DNA of 64,000 bases from Ceratodon purpureus (Eukaryota; Streptophyta; Bryopsida; Pseudoditrichales; Ditrichaceae): assembly GCA_014871385.1 (NCBI GenBank), contig CM026432.1, positions 4,265,271 through 4,329,270 of the forward strand, read 5' to 3'. Shown one piece after another: positions 1 to 11,587 of the stretch; within the stretch, counting starts at the first letter, position 1; every line of letters starts with the position of its first letter. The position numbers and the translations under genes were made by a program. The notes under the pieces are model-generated. The model was not told where the DNA came from. It was given only the letters and a program-made list of their open reading frames with translations, and did not search any database.

Positions 1-741
1 AAGTAACATGGGACGTATCATCTATCCATCGGCATTGCGAAAGCGTGCAGTAGTTTTAGTGCTCAAATTGCTGCTCTCCATGCGCCGTCCCTTCTGAAAA
101 CTGCTGTCATCATTGCCATGACCTATCGGAGAGATCAGAAGCTGCACCAAAACCTAAAATCGATCTGCTCTGCGTGCTCTTCTCTCCGCTTCCTTCACTT
201 CAGCTAAAATCAGGTCGCCAACTCCCCGCAAGGCACCTGAAAAATCACTGTAGTGGAGGAATATCCTGTGACTGCTCACCGTTGCGTGAAGGCGCCAAAC
301 CCCCCACTTCCATACCTGCTTCACGAGGGTTTGCAGTTCGCGCGACACATCTGGAGTCTTGCTTGGAGGCGTCTCGTCACTTCGCTCGCCAACGTTGCCG
401 TTCATACTTTCAAGCTCACAGCATCACGGTACCCATCGCCGAGTAATGTCAGTCGCTTCCTCCCCGTGCACCTTTGTCCTCGTACATCCTTCACTATTTG
501 TCTTCTCGAATGCTCTTGAATCTGAAGTGACTTGCAGCGATCTGGTTGACGTTCATGGTGCAACACTCTTATAATGACTCCTTGTTCAAACTCTCTCGCA
601 GTGTGCATGCGGGTGTCAACCAGCTTCACTTAGTACTCGAGTTGGTGCACGAATTTCAGCCCTGAGCAAACCCCTCGCATCCCATCTTTGTTCTCGACGT
701 GTCTAGATAAAGGCTAACTGCGTTCCTGCACAAGGTCACTG
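1..741. other. Intergenic / probable 5' leader of the kinase gene
   Basis: No coding region is supported here. The short overlapping open frames in several phases do not resemble known proteins and lack a consistent codon pattern. The part next to the ATG at 742 is probably promoter and 5' untranslated leader of the kinase-like gene. No clear TATA box was seen. Confidence 0.5.
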
Positions 742-2085
742 ATGGAATCTACTTCTGCGAACAAAGTTGAGTATGTCACCGCATCTGCGAGTGACGCAGA
801 TCATGCGACCAAAGCTTCATCACGTTTGTCGATTCAGGGTGAGAGTGTGTCGATGAAGAGGACTGAGATTGAGGAATGCAGCAGCAGTGGTATCAGTGTG
901 GAGCAGCAGATCGAACAGTCCAAGGTGCACTGGAGCTTGCTGACGGAGTTTGGTGGCGAGAAAGCTGAAGATGGAATCCCACCTCCGAGGAAGTGGCAGA
1001 GATTGTCGTTGTGTTGTTTCAATCCGGAGGGTGAGGAAGTGGCCGAAGTGAGCAACGTGCATGATTTCAAGGCTTTGAGAGCGCATCCGACATGGGGTGA
1101 GTTCTTTTGGAATGAGGATGATTTTGCTGGCTTTCTGGTTGGGGAGAAGTTTGCAGAGGGTGCGCAGGCAGAGCTTCATCATGCTATGGTTGTATGGAAA
1201 AATCTTGAGGCAAATGAGTTTGTTCGGAGGAATGGTGTTGAGTATGTGGTGAAGGTCTTCAAGAAGGGGACATTCTTGCGAGATTTGCAATTGCAAGTGC
1301 CTCATGGATACTTGCAATTTCGAGCCGATTATAGGGATATGATTGAGGGGAAGTCCAATGTCGTGTTGCTTCCAAGGTTCCAAAGTGGCGTTGAGTGTGG
1401 GGTGTTGTTGAAGAATGGGCAATTTGCATTCTTGATGCTCAAGGAACATTTTGATCTACGTCATTTGATTGAGCGGAATATGAAGTCAAGAAGTTGTCAA
1501 TGTGAAGGACCATTCTCCAAAGAAGAAGGTGAGATCATTATGTACGGCGTTGCACTTGGGATGGATTGGTTGCATGGGCATAGCATTATCCATCGAGACT
1601 TGAAGGCATCCAATGTCCTTGTAAAAGAATGCAAAAGTGGATTTCCAAAACATTTTTGTTATGTTGCAGATTTTGAGTGCTCGGTTGGAGTTGTAGGAAC
1701 CGGCTTCTTTAGGGCACCTGAGATATTGCAAGCATGCAAAGATCAAAGTTTGAGTTTGAGACCGGAGGTGTTTTCAAAAGCAGTGGATGTTTATGGTTTT
1801 GGAATGGTGTGTTACGAAGTTTTGACAGGGAAACTTCCATTTGAAGATCATCCTCAAAGTGATTATGACCTTGTGCTTACAGGAAGGCGTCCTACATTAC
1901 CTGAGTATGTTGAAGATTGGATGTGTAATCTATTAAACAGTTGTTGGCAATCCAATCCCATAAAGAGGCCAAGTTTTGAGGAGATATTAGATATATTTGT
2001 TATTTATTCAACAGTAGCTAGAAGACGTGAAGAACAACTAAAGATAGACTATGGCAATAATTTTAGGAATTGGCAACTTTTTTGA
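742..2085 (+). CDS. Protein kinase-like protein (tyrosine-kinase-like group), possibly inactive
   Basis: A single uninterrupted frame of 447 aa. Residues 1-125 resemble no domain I know. A kinase domain follows: a glycine-loop-like segment GEKFAEGAQAEL at 134-145, a candidate ATP lysine K171 in YVVKVF, the catalytic loop HRDLKASN at 284-291, the metal-binding motif as DFE (310-312) instead of DFG, APE at 325-327, the helix-F motif DVYGFGMV and a C-lobe ending around CWQSNPIKRPSFEEI. HRD, Lys and both metal-site Asp are present, so phosphotransfer is not excluded, but G-to-E in DFG is often seen in weak or pseudo-kinases. There is no signal peptide or membrane segment, so the product is probably cytosolic. 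The substrate is unknown. The start is the first ATG of the frame. The downstream neighbour points the same way but is functionally unrelated. Confidence 0.85.
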   Translation: MESTSANKVEYVTASASDADHATKASSRLSIQGESVSMKRTEIEECSSSGISVEQQIEQSKVHWSLLTEFGGEKAEDGIPPPRKWQRLSLCCFNPEGEEVAEVSNVHDFKALRAHPTWGEFFWNEDDFAGFLVGEKFAEGAQAELHHAMVVWKNLEANEFVRRNGVEYVVKVFKKGTFLRDLQLQVPHGYLQFRADYRDMIEGKSNVVLLPRFQSGVECGVLLKNGQFAFLMLKEHFDLRHLIERNMKSRSCQCEGPFSKEEGEIIMYGVALGMDWLHGHSIIHRDLKASNVLVKECKSGFPKHFCYVADFECSVGVVGTGFFRAPEILQACKDQSLSLRPEVFSKAVDVYGFGMVCYEVLTGKLPFEDHPQSDYDLVLTGRRPTLPEYVEDWMCNLLNSCWQSNPIKRPSFEEILDIFVIYSTVARRREEQLKIDYGNNFRNWQLF

Positions 2086-3382
2086 AGTTATGCAGTGAGG
2101 ATGTCTACTTGCAAAATGCTTAAGTCTCCATTCCTCGCTCACCTTTGTTAAACATATGACAACCAGTGATGAAATCTAGTGGAGGCTCCATAGCTGGTTG
2201 GGCTTTGACCATAGCTGATTGGGATTAGTGACGGATCATGACTCGTGAGAATTTGATGTGTTGTTGTCACTAGGTAATTACAAGCATGTTAGTTTCACTT
2301 GAAAGATTAGCACTATGACTAACAAATGAATCGAGTTCAACTTTGGTTATATAACTTCATATTAATGTACACCTATTGCAAGTTTGTTCATAAATAATTA
2401 TAAAAAAAGATTTTTTTTTTTTTAAATGAAAATTTTAAGAATGAAAGAACTTAGAAGAAAAATATGATAAATTGTTTCATATGATGTTCGTCTATTTCAA
2501 TCCATATAAAACTGCAATTTCTGTTTTTTTTTTTTGTGGAAAAATTAAAATTGAAAAAATAAAATTTTAAAAGTCAAACCTTAATTTTCCAAAAGAAAAA
2601 TATAATATTCATTATAAGGTGAACGAACCTGCTATTGATGTAGGGTATGTCAACTTTGGGTATGTAACTTCATTGTACACCTGCAGGTTGCATATGTTGG
2701 GAAAAAATCTCATAGTGGCAGTTGCCGATACTCCTACCTTCAAATGAGTTCTCTCTTCTTGTGCAGCTTCCTTTACTAACCCACAATCCCCGCCCCTAAT
2801 TAACGGATGGTGTGGCCTGCTATGACACTGCCAGCCCAATCAAAAACCCTCTCCCTCAAACCCACCCCATTGGCACCCCCAAAAACTCCCAAAAAAACCC
2901 AAAAAAAAACTAGAAAACCAAAAAACTTCATCCCATTGGCCTAACCTCCACCACGCTGTCACTACAACACTCTCCTTGCGCCACCTCACCCTCCTTACTC
3001 TCAAAAAAGGAACCCCCTCCCCCCACGGCCTCCCCCATCACCGCGCATTCCAGCCAAGTGTGCCCTCCCCCCATCACCGCGGCAGCCTCCCCTTCCCTCC
3101 CCATGGACCTTCCCAGACCCAATCTTTCATGATTTGACACACCAACTCCCTGTTTTGCAACCACACCCACCTCGACGACCTCCTCCCACTCCCCCCCAAG
3201 TTCTCAAATCCGCATCTTTCACAGAATTCCACTCTGCAGCTGCAGTTGAGGAGAAGCTGTTTTTTTTAGTATTTTTCTGAGTTTTTTCTGAGATTTTTCT
3301 GAGTTTTTACTTTTTTCGGGGGATGGAGTGTACTAAGTTGACCAGGGATTGATCATCATCGTCTAGGTATTTAGTTAACTGT
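2086..3382. other. Intergenic: 3' region of the kinase gene and promoter/leader of the transporter
   Basis: 2,340-2,610 is AT-rich with poly-A and poly-T tracts and no coding signal. 2,830-3,240 is C-rich on the plus strand, typical of a plant promoter/5' leader, and probably belongs to the transporter gene starting at 3383. The open frame on the minus strand at 2928-3170 is a shadow of this C-rich strand. Confidence 0.5.
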
Positions 3383-6300
3383 ATGATGATGGCAGCATCA
3401 CTGTCGTCTGTGGGTTTGGCTCAGACTGTGATTTGTGATATCAGCCAATTCTCTGGAGAGTTGATGAGTTGGAGAGTTGGCTCAGCTCGGAGGAGTGCGG
3501 ATTTTGGTGTGTGTGGAGGTAAGGAATTTTTTTTTTTTTGTTGATGTTTGAGTGGTTTTGGTTGTGGTGATGGTTTGGGAGAGAGAAGGAGAGAGAGTTT
3601 TGGAGGGTGTGGTTCATGGGGTGAGGATTAGGGCTTTGGGGAGGTGGCGTCTAACATGAGCTCTGTGTTGTTGCTCATCAAAGTTTCCCCGTGCAGGCAC
3701 TGCAAAAACGGGGAGACGTTGTTGTGCAGATTGGAGGTTGCGTCGAATTAGGGCTGATTCGAGGAGGTTGGTATCTGCATCATGGAAGGTTAGGCTATCA
3801 GGAGGATTGAAGTTGGCAAGTGGAGAGGGCTATGGGCGCATTAGGACGATAGTAAGGGCGAAAGGAAGGGAGGATTCGTTGACAGAGAGTGCAGAGTCTG
3901 TGTCTGAGAGGGATAACACGATGCCTCAGACTGCACCAACTCGAGAAGTGAACGTTGGAAACGTTGGAAATGGTATGTTCTGCGTTGCAAATTTTGTGTG
4001 ATTGATGTAATTGGGAAGGTCTACTTCTTGGTGAGGTTTTTTTGTGTGAGTTGTGGTGGTGTAGCATGAGCTTATGTTGGTTTGCTTTACAGGGGCTACT
4101 GTGCCAGGTTTGCGGGATGGGTTAACAGATGAGCATGAAGATAGTAACGTAGAATTGTCACGGAAAGGATCGCATATGGAAATGGAAGGGTTAGTGAAGA
4201 GCAAGGAGAAGGAAGGGAAGATGTTGTTTGGAGTTGAGATGTCGCCGGATACGATCGCAATAGCTATGGTATATTTTGTCCAAGGAATTCTTGGGCTCTC
4301 TCGTTTAGCTGTCAGCTTCTTTTTGAAGGACGACCTGCATCTTGATCCGGCCGAGGTAAGCTGGTTGCAAAATGGCCTCTGAATTTGAGTTTGGCATATA
4401 TGCCAAGTTTCATCTCATAAACGATGTGCATTCTATTTGTTCGAACCTAGGGTGTTGGTTTATGCACAGCTCGTCTCGGATTTTTATTTTTTTCCCACGC
4501 TATATATACAAGCAAGTTAGTAATTCAGCTCTCTCCTGGAATGATATTGAGATTTGTATTGCACGATTTATTACACTGAAGAGCTCTTTATTGTTATTTT
4601 AACTTATGCTAAAACTAAAGAAAATTATAATAAAAAATCGCGCTGTTTCTTATGGCAGACGGCGGTCTTAACCGGCTTCTCTGCCCTTCCTTGGCTTATA
4701 AAACCCCTGTATGGGTTTATCAGGTAATATCCAAAACTTGAGCTGTTTCAAGTGTATTGAGGGTTGTACCTATGGTCATGTTGTATGTGCTTTAAAGAGT
4801 GTCACCTTCATTTCAGGACTGAACAGCGAACTTGTTTGCTGATACATTATTCGCATTTTTGTCTTGTGACAGTGATGGAGTGCCATTATTTGGATACCGG
4901 CGACGCTCTTACTTGGTCCTGTGTGGTATTCTAGGAGCCTTATGTTGGGGCTCGCTTTCTTTGTTCGTTGACAACAAATACGCTGCGATGACAGCGATTC
5001 TTCTCAGCTCTCTATCGGTGGCCTTCTCTGATGTTGTACGTGCATTCTCTGTCGTTCCTTTCCACTATGCAGTTCCTTAGGTAGTGTGTACAACATGGCG
5101 TGTTTAACCTCGTCATCCATTGTCAAAAAAATTATACGGATCATAAAGAGGGTTCCACATGAAGCACAGACGTGGCAGACCTCTCTCTTTATGAGCATTG
5201 TGCCACGACCTCGTCTGCCTTAGTGCTTGTTTAAACTAGTCATTATCTGATCTGTTAGCGGCTAATTATGGACGTGAAATATCAAACAATGTCAAAGTTT
5301 GTTTTTTTGAGATAGCAACTCTTGGTGCATTAAGTAAAGATGTTTCTTCAAATTTAAGTTGTTGGTTGATTAGTGACTAGTAGCTCTGAACGTAGTGTTC
5401 TTGGTTTGGATATACATGAACACCTTAACAAAGATTGACCCGAGTTACAATTCAACGTGTCTGTAAGTATTCAATATCTTGTAGATGGGTTCTTGTTACT
5501 AATGGAAGAGGTTTTGTTTATCCAGGTCGTAGATTCGATGGTGGTAGAGAAAGCACGAGGTGAGTCACAGGGTGCAGCGGGCTCCCTTCAGAGCTTGTGC
5601 TGGGGTTCTTCGGCTACTGGGGGTATAGTCAGCGCTTATTTTAGTGGATATTTGGTGGAGACATATGGCACAAGGTACGCACAATTAAACTTTTCTTGAC
5701 CCTGCCTGTTCTGTTGCAAGGTTGCGCGCCACCTCTTCATCCTTAAGACGATTCTGGAGCAATTGAGCTAATTATCTGACCCGCGAATATTTTTCAGATT
5801 TGTATTTGGAGTGACTGCCGTGCTGCCCTTGATTACTTCAGCAGTCGCGGGTCTTGTGCGGGAGGAGCCGATGCAGACCCGACGTGGTGATTCAAAAGCA
5901 GTATCCAAGACAGCTCGATTTATTAGCTCGTCGAAGTCACAGCTTAGTTTCTTGTGGCAAACTGTGAAGGAGCCCAGTATATTTTGGCCAACTCTCTTCA
6001 TTTTTCTGTGGCAAGCTACACCGACATCAGACACGGCCATGTTCTTCTTCACGTAATCCCGTTGACCCTCCTTCATTCATTCTCTTAACTAGTTTTAATT
6101 CGTCTGTGCTTTCTTCGGTATCATTTACGCTGCAATTAACAAAAGAGTGACATATTTGTTGTACATTTCTGTGCAGGACTAATCATTTAGGATTTGGACC
6201 TGAATTTCTGGGACGTGTGCGTCTAGTGACTGCAGTGGCATCACTCGTAGGGGTTGGGTTATACAACAGCTACTTAAAAGATGTTCCTCTTCGGAAAATA

Positions 6301-7088
6301 TTCTTGTGGACCACCCTTTTAGGAACGGCTTTGGGTTCCACACAGGTCCTTGTTTTCTCACACTCTAGATCTTTCAGTACCATTTTTTGAAACCGAGGAT
6401 GTATACGATCACAGTGACCCTTGAGTGAGGAAATTGTTCAATCCATCCATCCTTCAAGCACTACATCTATAAACTCATCACGTGGTTTTTGTGGTGATTG
6501 CTGCAGTTGTTGCTTGTTACTGGCGTCAATAGGAGTCTGGGTGTAAGTGACGAGTGGTTCGCCATGGGGGATTCCCTTGTTTTGACAGTACTAGGCCAGG
6601 TATGCCGTGGATCTCTTCTTTTGAGCAATTTACACGTAAGGTGGTTGCATTTTGTTGATTTTTAGTTAATATCACCGATTGTTTATCAGTTATTTGACAC
6701 TATCTTCATTGTAGCTGGTAGTGTAGGGCTCTGAATCTTTTTAGCTCTAAGTTTTTCCAAACTTCTGCAGGTATCATTCATGCCCATTTTGGTGCTAGCA
6801 GCTAGGCTCTGCCCTCCAGGTGTAGAAGCAACACTCTTTGCCACTTTGATGTCCATCAGCAATGGAGGTGGCGTTGTAGGAGGAGTCTTCGGAGCTGGTC
6901 TCACACAACTCCTCGGTGTCACGAGCCAAAACTTTGACAACCTAGCTCTTTTGCTTGTGCTATGCAACGCCTCCTCACTACTTCCATTACCGTTTCTCAA
7001 CCTTCTTCCATCGGAGAGTGAGCTCGAGGCAACAGTTGAAAAGGCAGAAAAGGCTCACAGAGAGCTTGCGGATTCCAAAAAGGAGTAG
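3383..7088 (+). CDS. Folate/biopterin transporter family protein, probably plastidial (FBT1-like)
   Basis: Ten exons: 3383-3518, 3697-3972, 4093-4355, 4659-4723, 4873-5035, 5526-5674, 5798-6052, 6177-6345, 6507-6599 and 6771-7088. They join in phase to 628 aa with GT-AG introns throughout. The product is a major-facilitator-type membrane carrier of the BT1/FBT family; plant members move folates or pterins across the chloroplast envelope. Family signatures seen: KPLYGFISDG across the exon 4/5 junction, [30 protein letters not shown] across the exon 5/6 junction, GLVREEP, and [17 protein letters not shown] in the last exon, with many hydrophobic segments between. The first ~120 residues are Arg/Ser-rich with few acidic residues, consistent with a transit peptide, which favours plastid targeting. 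The ATG at 3383 is the first of three consecutive Met codons. Substrate is inferred from the family, not shown by the sequence. Confidence 0.88.
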
Positions 7089-8406
7089 TTTCTGACTTCT
7101 TCTCCTGATCTCTGCTGATGCACATAAATTAATCTCTCTGTAGATTTTCTTTCGAGTTTCTTTTAGTACAAATTGAATACCATTCAGTTATTTTCATTGA
7201 CTGTCAGGGCTTAGGTATTATCAACATTCTCATATTGGAGACATTCCATTGGTTATTTTAGCACACAGCCAGTGTATAGTGAAGGGCTTAACGCCAGGAC
7301 TTAACCAGGCTGAGTAGCAGATGTAAATTTATCCTCTTGATGAGTTAATTCTTCAAGAGGATCCCCATTCCTTTGTAAAAGACGAACTGCAAAACATCTG
7401 AGTTATTACTACCTTGGTCACTGATTTTGATTACATATGATATATTAATGTATGAAATGAGTTATACTATTCTGCAGCTTCTGCTCTGGGCCACTTCAGC
7501 ACTTCTGTGAAAGGAAATGCTCTGGGCCACTTCAGCACTTCTGTGAAAGGAAATGCTCTGGGCCACTTCAGCACTTCTGTGAAAGGAAATGCTCTGACCA
7601 CAGAGGTTGCATGTCAAAGAGACATGGTCTATTGCCCTTTCATCAGTGGACAGTCTTGTTGTTGTAGACAGCTTGATACTTTTACTAATCCTAAGCTAAA
7701 TGAAACTTGAATAGTAGGAGAATTGAATAGAATGTAATATTGGTTGTTCCCAAGGCAGACTGAGGTGTATTTTATGTAATGATAATGGTGAACATTGACA
7801 CACCAAGAGATGCACAAAGATATGGAAAGATATAAAATAAGATTTTATATTTTTTCTATAGGACCTTTCATGTCAAACACTCCATCATTAGTATAGTTGC
7901 ATTAAAGATACTATTATTGTTTTTTAAAGAAAAGTGTTGCTTACTTCCAAAGAATGTGGTTTTATCTACATAATGTGACTATGTTTTATATTGCTCAAGT
8001 TATATTGAGCATTATGAAGCTTAGACATGTTTATTTTGTTCTATTTTTTAAATTCTCATCAATTAGCATTTTTGGTAACCAATAGCAAGAATGTAAATGA
8101 AAGGTTGAAAATAAACACGAATTAGAATTATGTTTTTCTTAGCTGAATATTCTTCTACTTCTCATTCATACCAAAAAAAATTGAAGTATTTCAAAAAAAT
8201 CAACAACTTTAATTTTCACTCAAAATTAAATAGTTATTCTTTTAAATTACAAATACTTGATTGAATCCATGTGCAATTAACAACTTTGTGGCACTTGGAA
8301 GTTAACATTTAAAGTATATATATTAATGATAATCTCTTTATATTCATTTGGACATGCATGATGTTATATTGTAAGTGGAATTTGTCAATTAAGTGATAAT
8401 TCCAAA
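7089..8406. other. Intergenic with minisatellite; AT-rich towards the next gene
   Basis: This contains the 3' untranslated region of the transporter gene, a 10-bp stem/12-nt loop inverted repeat at 7331-7362, the three-copy 36-bp minisatellite at 7483-7590 and, from about 7,830, AT-rich sequence forming the probable promoter of the gene at 8407. I see no gene. Confidence 0.5.
7483..7590 (+). repeat. 36-bp minisatellite, three perfect copies
   Basis: Three back-to-back identical copies (7483-7518, 7519-7554, 7555-7590), each starting GCTCTGGGCCACTTCAGC, followed by the start of a fourth (GCTCTG). The unit is a multiple of three, so a short open frame (7507-7710) repeats a 12-residue peptide, but nothing else supports coding. 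It lies about 400 bp after the stop of the transporter gene, so it may be in or just beyond its 3' UTR. Confidence 0.9.
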
Positions 8407-11400
8407 ATGGCGGAAGAGTTTGCAGAGGGTACTCCTATTAGTGCTATTGAAAATGCAATAGAAAATACTCCTATTAGTACTATTGAAAATGCAACAGAAG
8501 ATACTCCTATTAGTGCTATTGAAAATGCAAATTTGGATTCAGGTATGAGTGAAGAAAGTGATGATCCAAATGAAAATAAACCTAACCAAGATTCAAGGTT
8601 TCAAAATTTTAAAAAATTAAAAAATAAAGCCAAAAAACAAGTTCAAAAGCTCCAAAATGGTATTAAACTAAAAACAAAGAAACTCAAGAAAGGTATTAAA
8701 GCAAGAGCACAAAATACTCTAAAGATGATGAAGAAAGGTGGAAAAAAGAGTGATAAAAAGTTCATCAAAGATCCTGAAGCTAAAGAAGGTGAGAATGGTG
8801 AAGAAGTTGAGGAAGGTGAAGAAGGTGAGGAAAATAAAGAAGGTGTTGAAAAGGTAAAGAAAGTATCGAAGTATGGTTTTGGTAAGTTGCAAGAAGAATT
8901 TCTAATAGGTATTGCAGTCTTTAAAGATGGTGTTAAAAGAGGCATAGATAAGCTTAAAAAGGCTTCTATTATAGGCATAGAGGAAATTAAAAAGGCTTCT
9001 CGTAAGGGTAGTGAAATGGTAAAAAATAATTTTAAAAATGCAAAAGCAAACATGACAAAAATACGTACAAAAGCTAAAGCAATGAATATGAGAATGTTAT
9101 CAAGAGCCAAAAAAGATTTGAAGAAAGCAAAAGAAAAAGCTAAATTAATCAAAGAAAATATAAAAAATAAAGGAAAAAATGTAAGAAGAAAGATGAAAAA
9201 TGCGGGTGCAAGGATAAGAGTAGGATATGGAAAAACATTAAAAGGTTTTGCTGTTTTAAATGAAAGAATAAAGGTAAAACGAGTTACATTTTGTGTATGG
9301 TTTATGTATAATTGCCATACTATGAAGCTCATGTGTTTGGAATGTTTGTGGATTGAATATCCTCAAGTTGTTATGGATAGTATTAAAAAACGTGAATCTT
9401 CATGTGCAACACTCATCCCAATTGGTTATGGAGCTATTATACACAAGTCTTTGATTCTTACACCATTTGAATATTTTAGTGATAGTAAAAAGGCATTGAA
9501 AGGAGAAGTGTTGATAAATTTTGGTGATCAAAAGGCTCATGGTCCAGGTGCTCCATGTATTACTTCAAATGTTAAAATTGAAAAAGGTTTGTTTCCTTCA
9601 ATTTTTCAAGAAGGGTCAAATTTTCTAAATAACATATCCATGAATGAAACCTCCAAAGAAAAATCACAGTGTGGGTCAAAATCAAACTCAAATGTAGAAT
9701 CAAGAAGTAGTTCAAAATCTGAATCAAGAATTGAATCAAAAAGTGAATCACCTAGAAGTTCAAAGCAAGGATCTAAAACAGGATCTAGATGCATTTCAAA
9801 AACTGCATCAAGAGCTAGTACACCTCCTTCGTCACCAAAAAAACAACATACACACAAACTTCTTCCGACACGGTAAATATTTTAATTTTATTGACATGAT
9901 TTTATTGACTTATTTACTTAAAGTTTTGCAAAATAAATCATAAATTTTTATCCAAAATTTTATAAAATAAAATCCTTAATTTTTTTTTTTAAATTAGTTT
10001 TTCTAATTAATTTTTTTGTATAAATGTGATTTAGGATATTTGTATCCAATGAAGCACTTGACCTCACACTTCTTGCATGTGATCCATTACCAAAGTCTAT
10101 GATGCCATTAGGGCTGGGTAAAGCGTATAATGGAAGAAATATGGACTTATATAGACGTGTTTATATACTTGGATATAAAAAACAAAATTCAAATATAAAT
10201 AGTACCTTGAGTATTGGAATGGGTCGTATAATAGACATGGATACATTATTTGTGAAATTTGGTACAAAAGAAGATAATTGGTTGTCAGGTTCTATTGGCT
10301 TTGATGAACGCGGAAATTTTGCATTTATGATATGCAATCCACGAAAATTGGAGCCACCAGTACATGAAAAAGAAGGTGAAATAGTAGAAAATCACCAAAT
10401 TTTAAATAAAATTGATGAACAATCTAATGTTTGTAAAAGGCCTCATATTGATGACCCCCCTCCAATTTGTAAAAGGCCACACCTTGATGAACAACCATCA
10501 ATCTCCAATACCAAAGAAAAACCTTTAAATCTTGAAAAATCGCAATTAAATGAAACATTAGACGCAACTAAAATACTCATAATCCCACAATTTGGGCGTA
10601 GTGGATTCACATTATCTCATAGAAGTGCCTTTGGTATAAAACGGTATGAAATTGAAGATCCTAAAAGTGGAAAAAAGTCTAAATTAAAAGAAACTATAGA
10701 ACATACCGGAGTGATTGTGCAAGGAATTCGTCAATGGATTTCTCAACATTGGGAAGATGAAGGAGTATCTTTTGATAAATTGGTGCCACCACTTGGGTGG
10801 GGATTTCATTCAAGAGAACCAATACCTTTTGAATATGATTCTCATACCCATCCTATTAAAGTAAAGCAAATGTGGTGTAAGGATTACAATAAACCTCCAA
10901 CATATTCAGAAATGACGTTATTTATGGATGTTTACAACAGACTTGCAACTCTAAAACGTGAATGTAGTAAAGCTGAAAGAGAACACAATAATTTCAAACG
11001 CCAACGTTTATCAGCTATTATGAGAGATCAATGTCTTGATGAAGAAGCTCATGGAGCAAATTTAGTTAATCCAGGTAAATTTATATGTATATTTTATTAT
11101 TAATGTAATGTAATATTTTTAATATGGGCATGTAAATTTACAAGAATAATTTATAAAAGATTTATGCCAATTTTTATTTGACTAATGTATAGTTTAGTAA
11201 ATATGATTACTAGTATTTCACAATACAAGCAACAAATTGTATTGTAAACTATTTTTTTGGCATCTTAGTTTTTAGTGAAAATATACATTATTTTCTACGA
11301 CTTGAAAACCATGATTTATTATTTCTATTATAGAATATTTTATGATTTTTCAATGCAATAAATTGTTACAATTTAGTGAAGTGGTTTTGTAATTTAATAT

Positions 11401-11587
11401 TTTCAATTACAATGTAGGTTGTTCAAAATTTAGAAGAAGGCATGTTGTAAAAGAACCGCCATCTAGTCCAGTACGAAGAAGTAGTGGTGCAATTCGGCGT
11501 GCACTTGCACACAAGAGAGGACATCGAGATTCTCCAAGGGGTAGAGGCAAAAAGAAAGTTAAAGAATGTAAAGGATGCATATACTAA
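8407..11587 (+). CDS. Unrecognised 891-aa protein: lysine-rich N-terminal half plus possible degenerate trypsin-like domain
   Basis: Three exons (8407-9872, 10035-11074, 11418-11587) join in phase with GT-AG introns. I do not recognise the protein as a named family. Order: three 12-residue acidic repeats (TPISAIENAIEN type) at residues 9-44; a highly basic Lys/Ala/Asn region at about 66-290, possibly helical; from about 330 a pattern resembling chymotrypsin/HtrA proteases: IPIGYGAIIHKSLILTPFEY, then a Ser/Lys-rich insert, EALDLTLLACD (D498), RRVYILGYKK, and WLSGSIGFDERG (S573). In that alignment the catalytic His position holds Pro-Phe-Glu, so His is missing while Asp and Ser are present. The C-terminus has a predicted helical stretch and an Arg/Lys-rich tail (exon 3). 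Residues about 290-320 are oddly hydrophobic and might be a misread short intron. Codon use is much more AT-rich than in neighbouring genes. Function unknown. Confidence 0.7.
8431..8538 (+). repeat. 36-bp in-frame coding repeat, three diverged copies
   Basis: Copies at 8431-8466, 8467-8502 and 8503-8538 encode TPISAIENAIEN, TPISTIENATED and TPISAIENANLD near the N-terminus of the unrecognised protein. Each copy starts ACTCCTATTAGT. Unit length equals that of the minisatellite 0.9 kb upstream, but the sequences are unrelated. Confidence 0.9.

Noticed and set aside
820..1449. 209-codon minus-strand frame opposite the kinase gene
   Set aside because: Antisense shadow of a well-supported coding region.
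7331..7362. Stem-loop resembling a bacterial terminator
   Set aside because: Eukaryotic nuclear context and no U-tract; probably a chance small inverted repeat in a 3' UTR.
7483..7590. CRISPR-like array
   Set aside because: The three units are contiguous without spacers; an ordinary minisatellite in a nuclear genome.
8643..9332. 229-codon minus-strand open frame, Phe/Leu-rich and membrane-like
   Set aside because: It is the exact complement of the lysine-codon-rich exon (AAA/AAG read as TTT/CTT); the plus-strand model has splice sites and joined exons.
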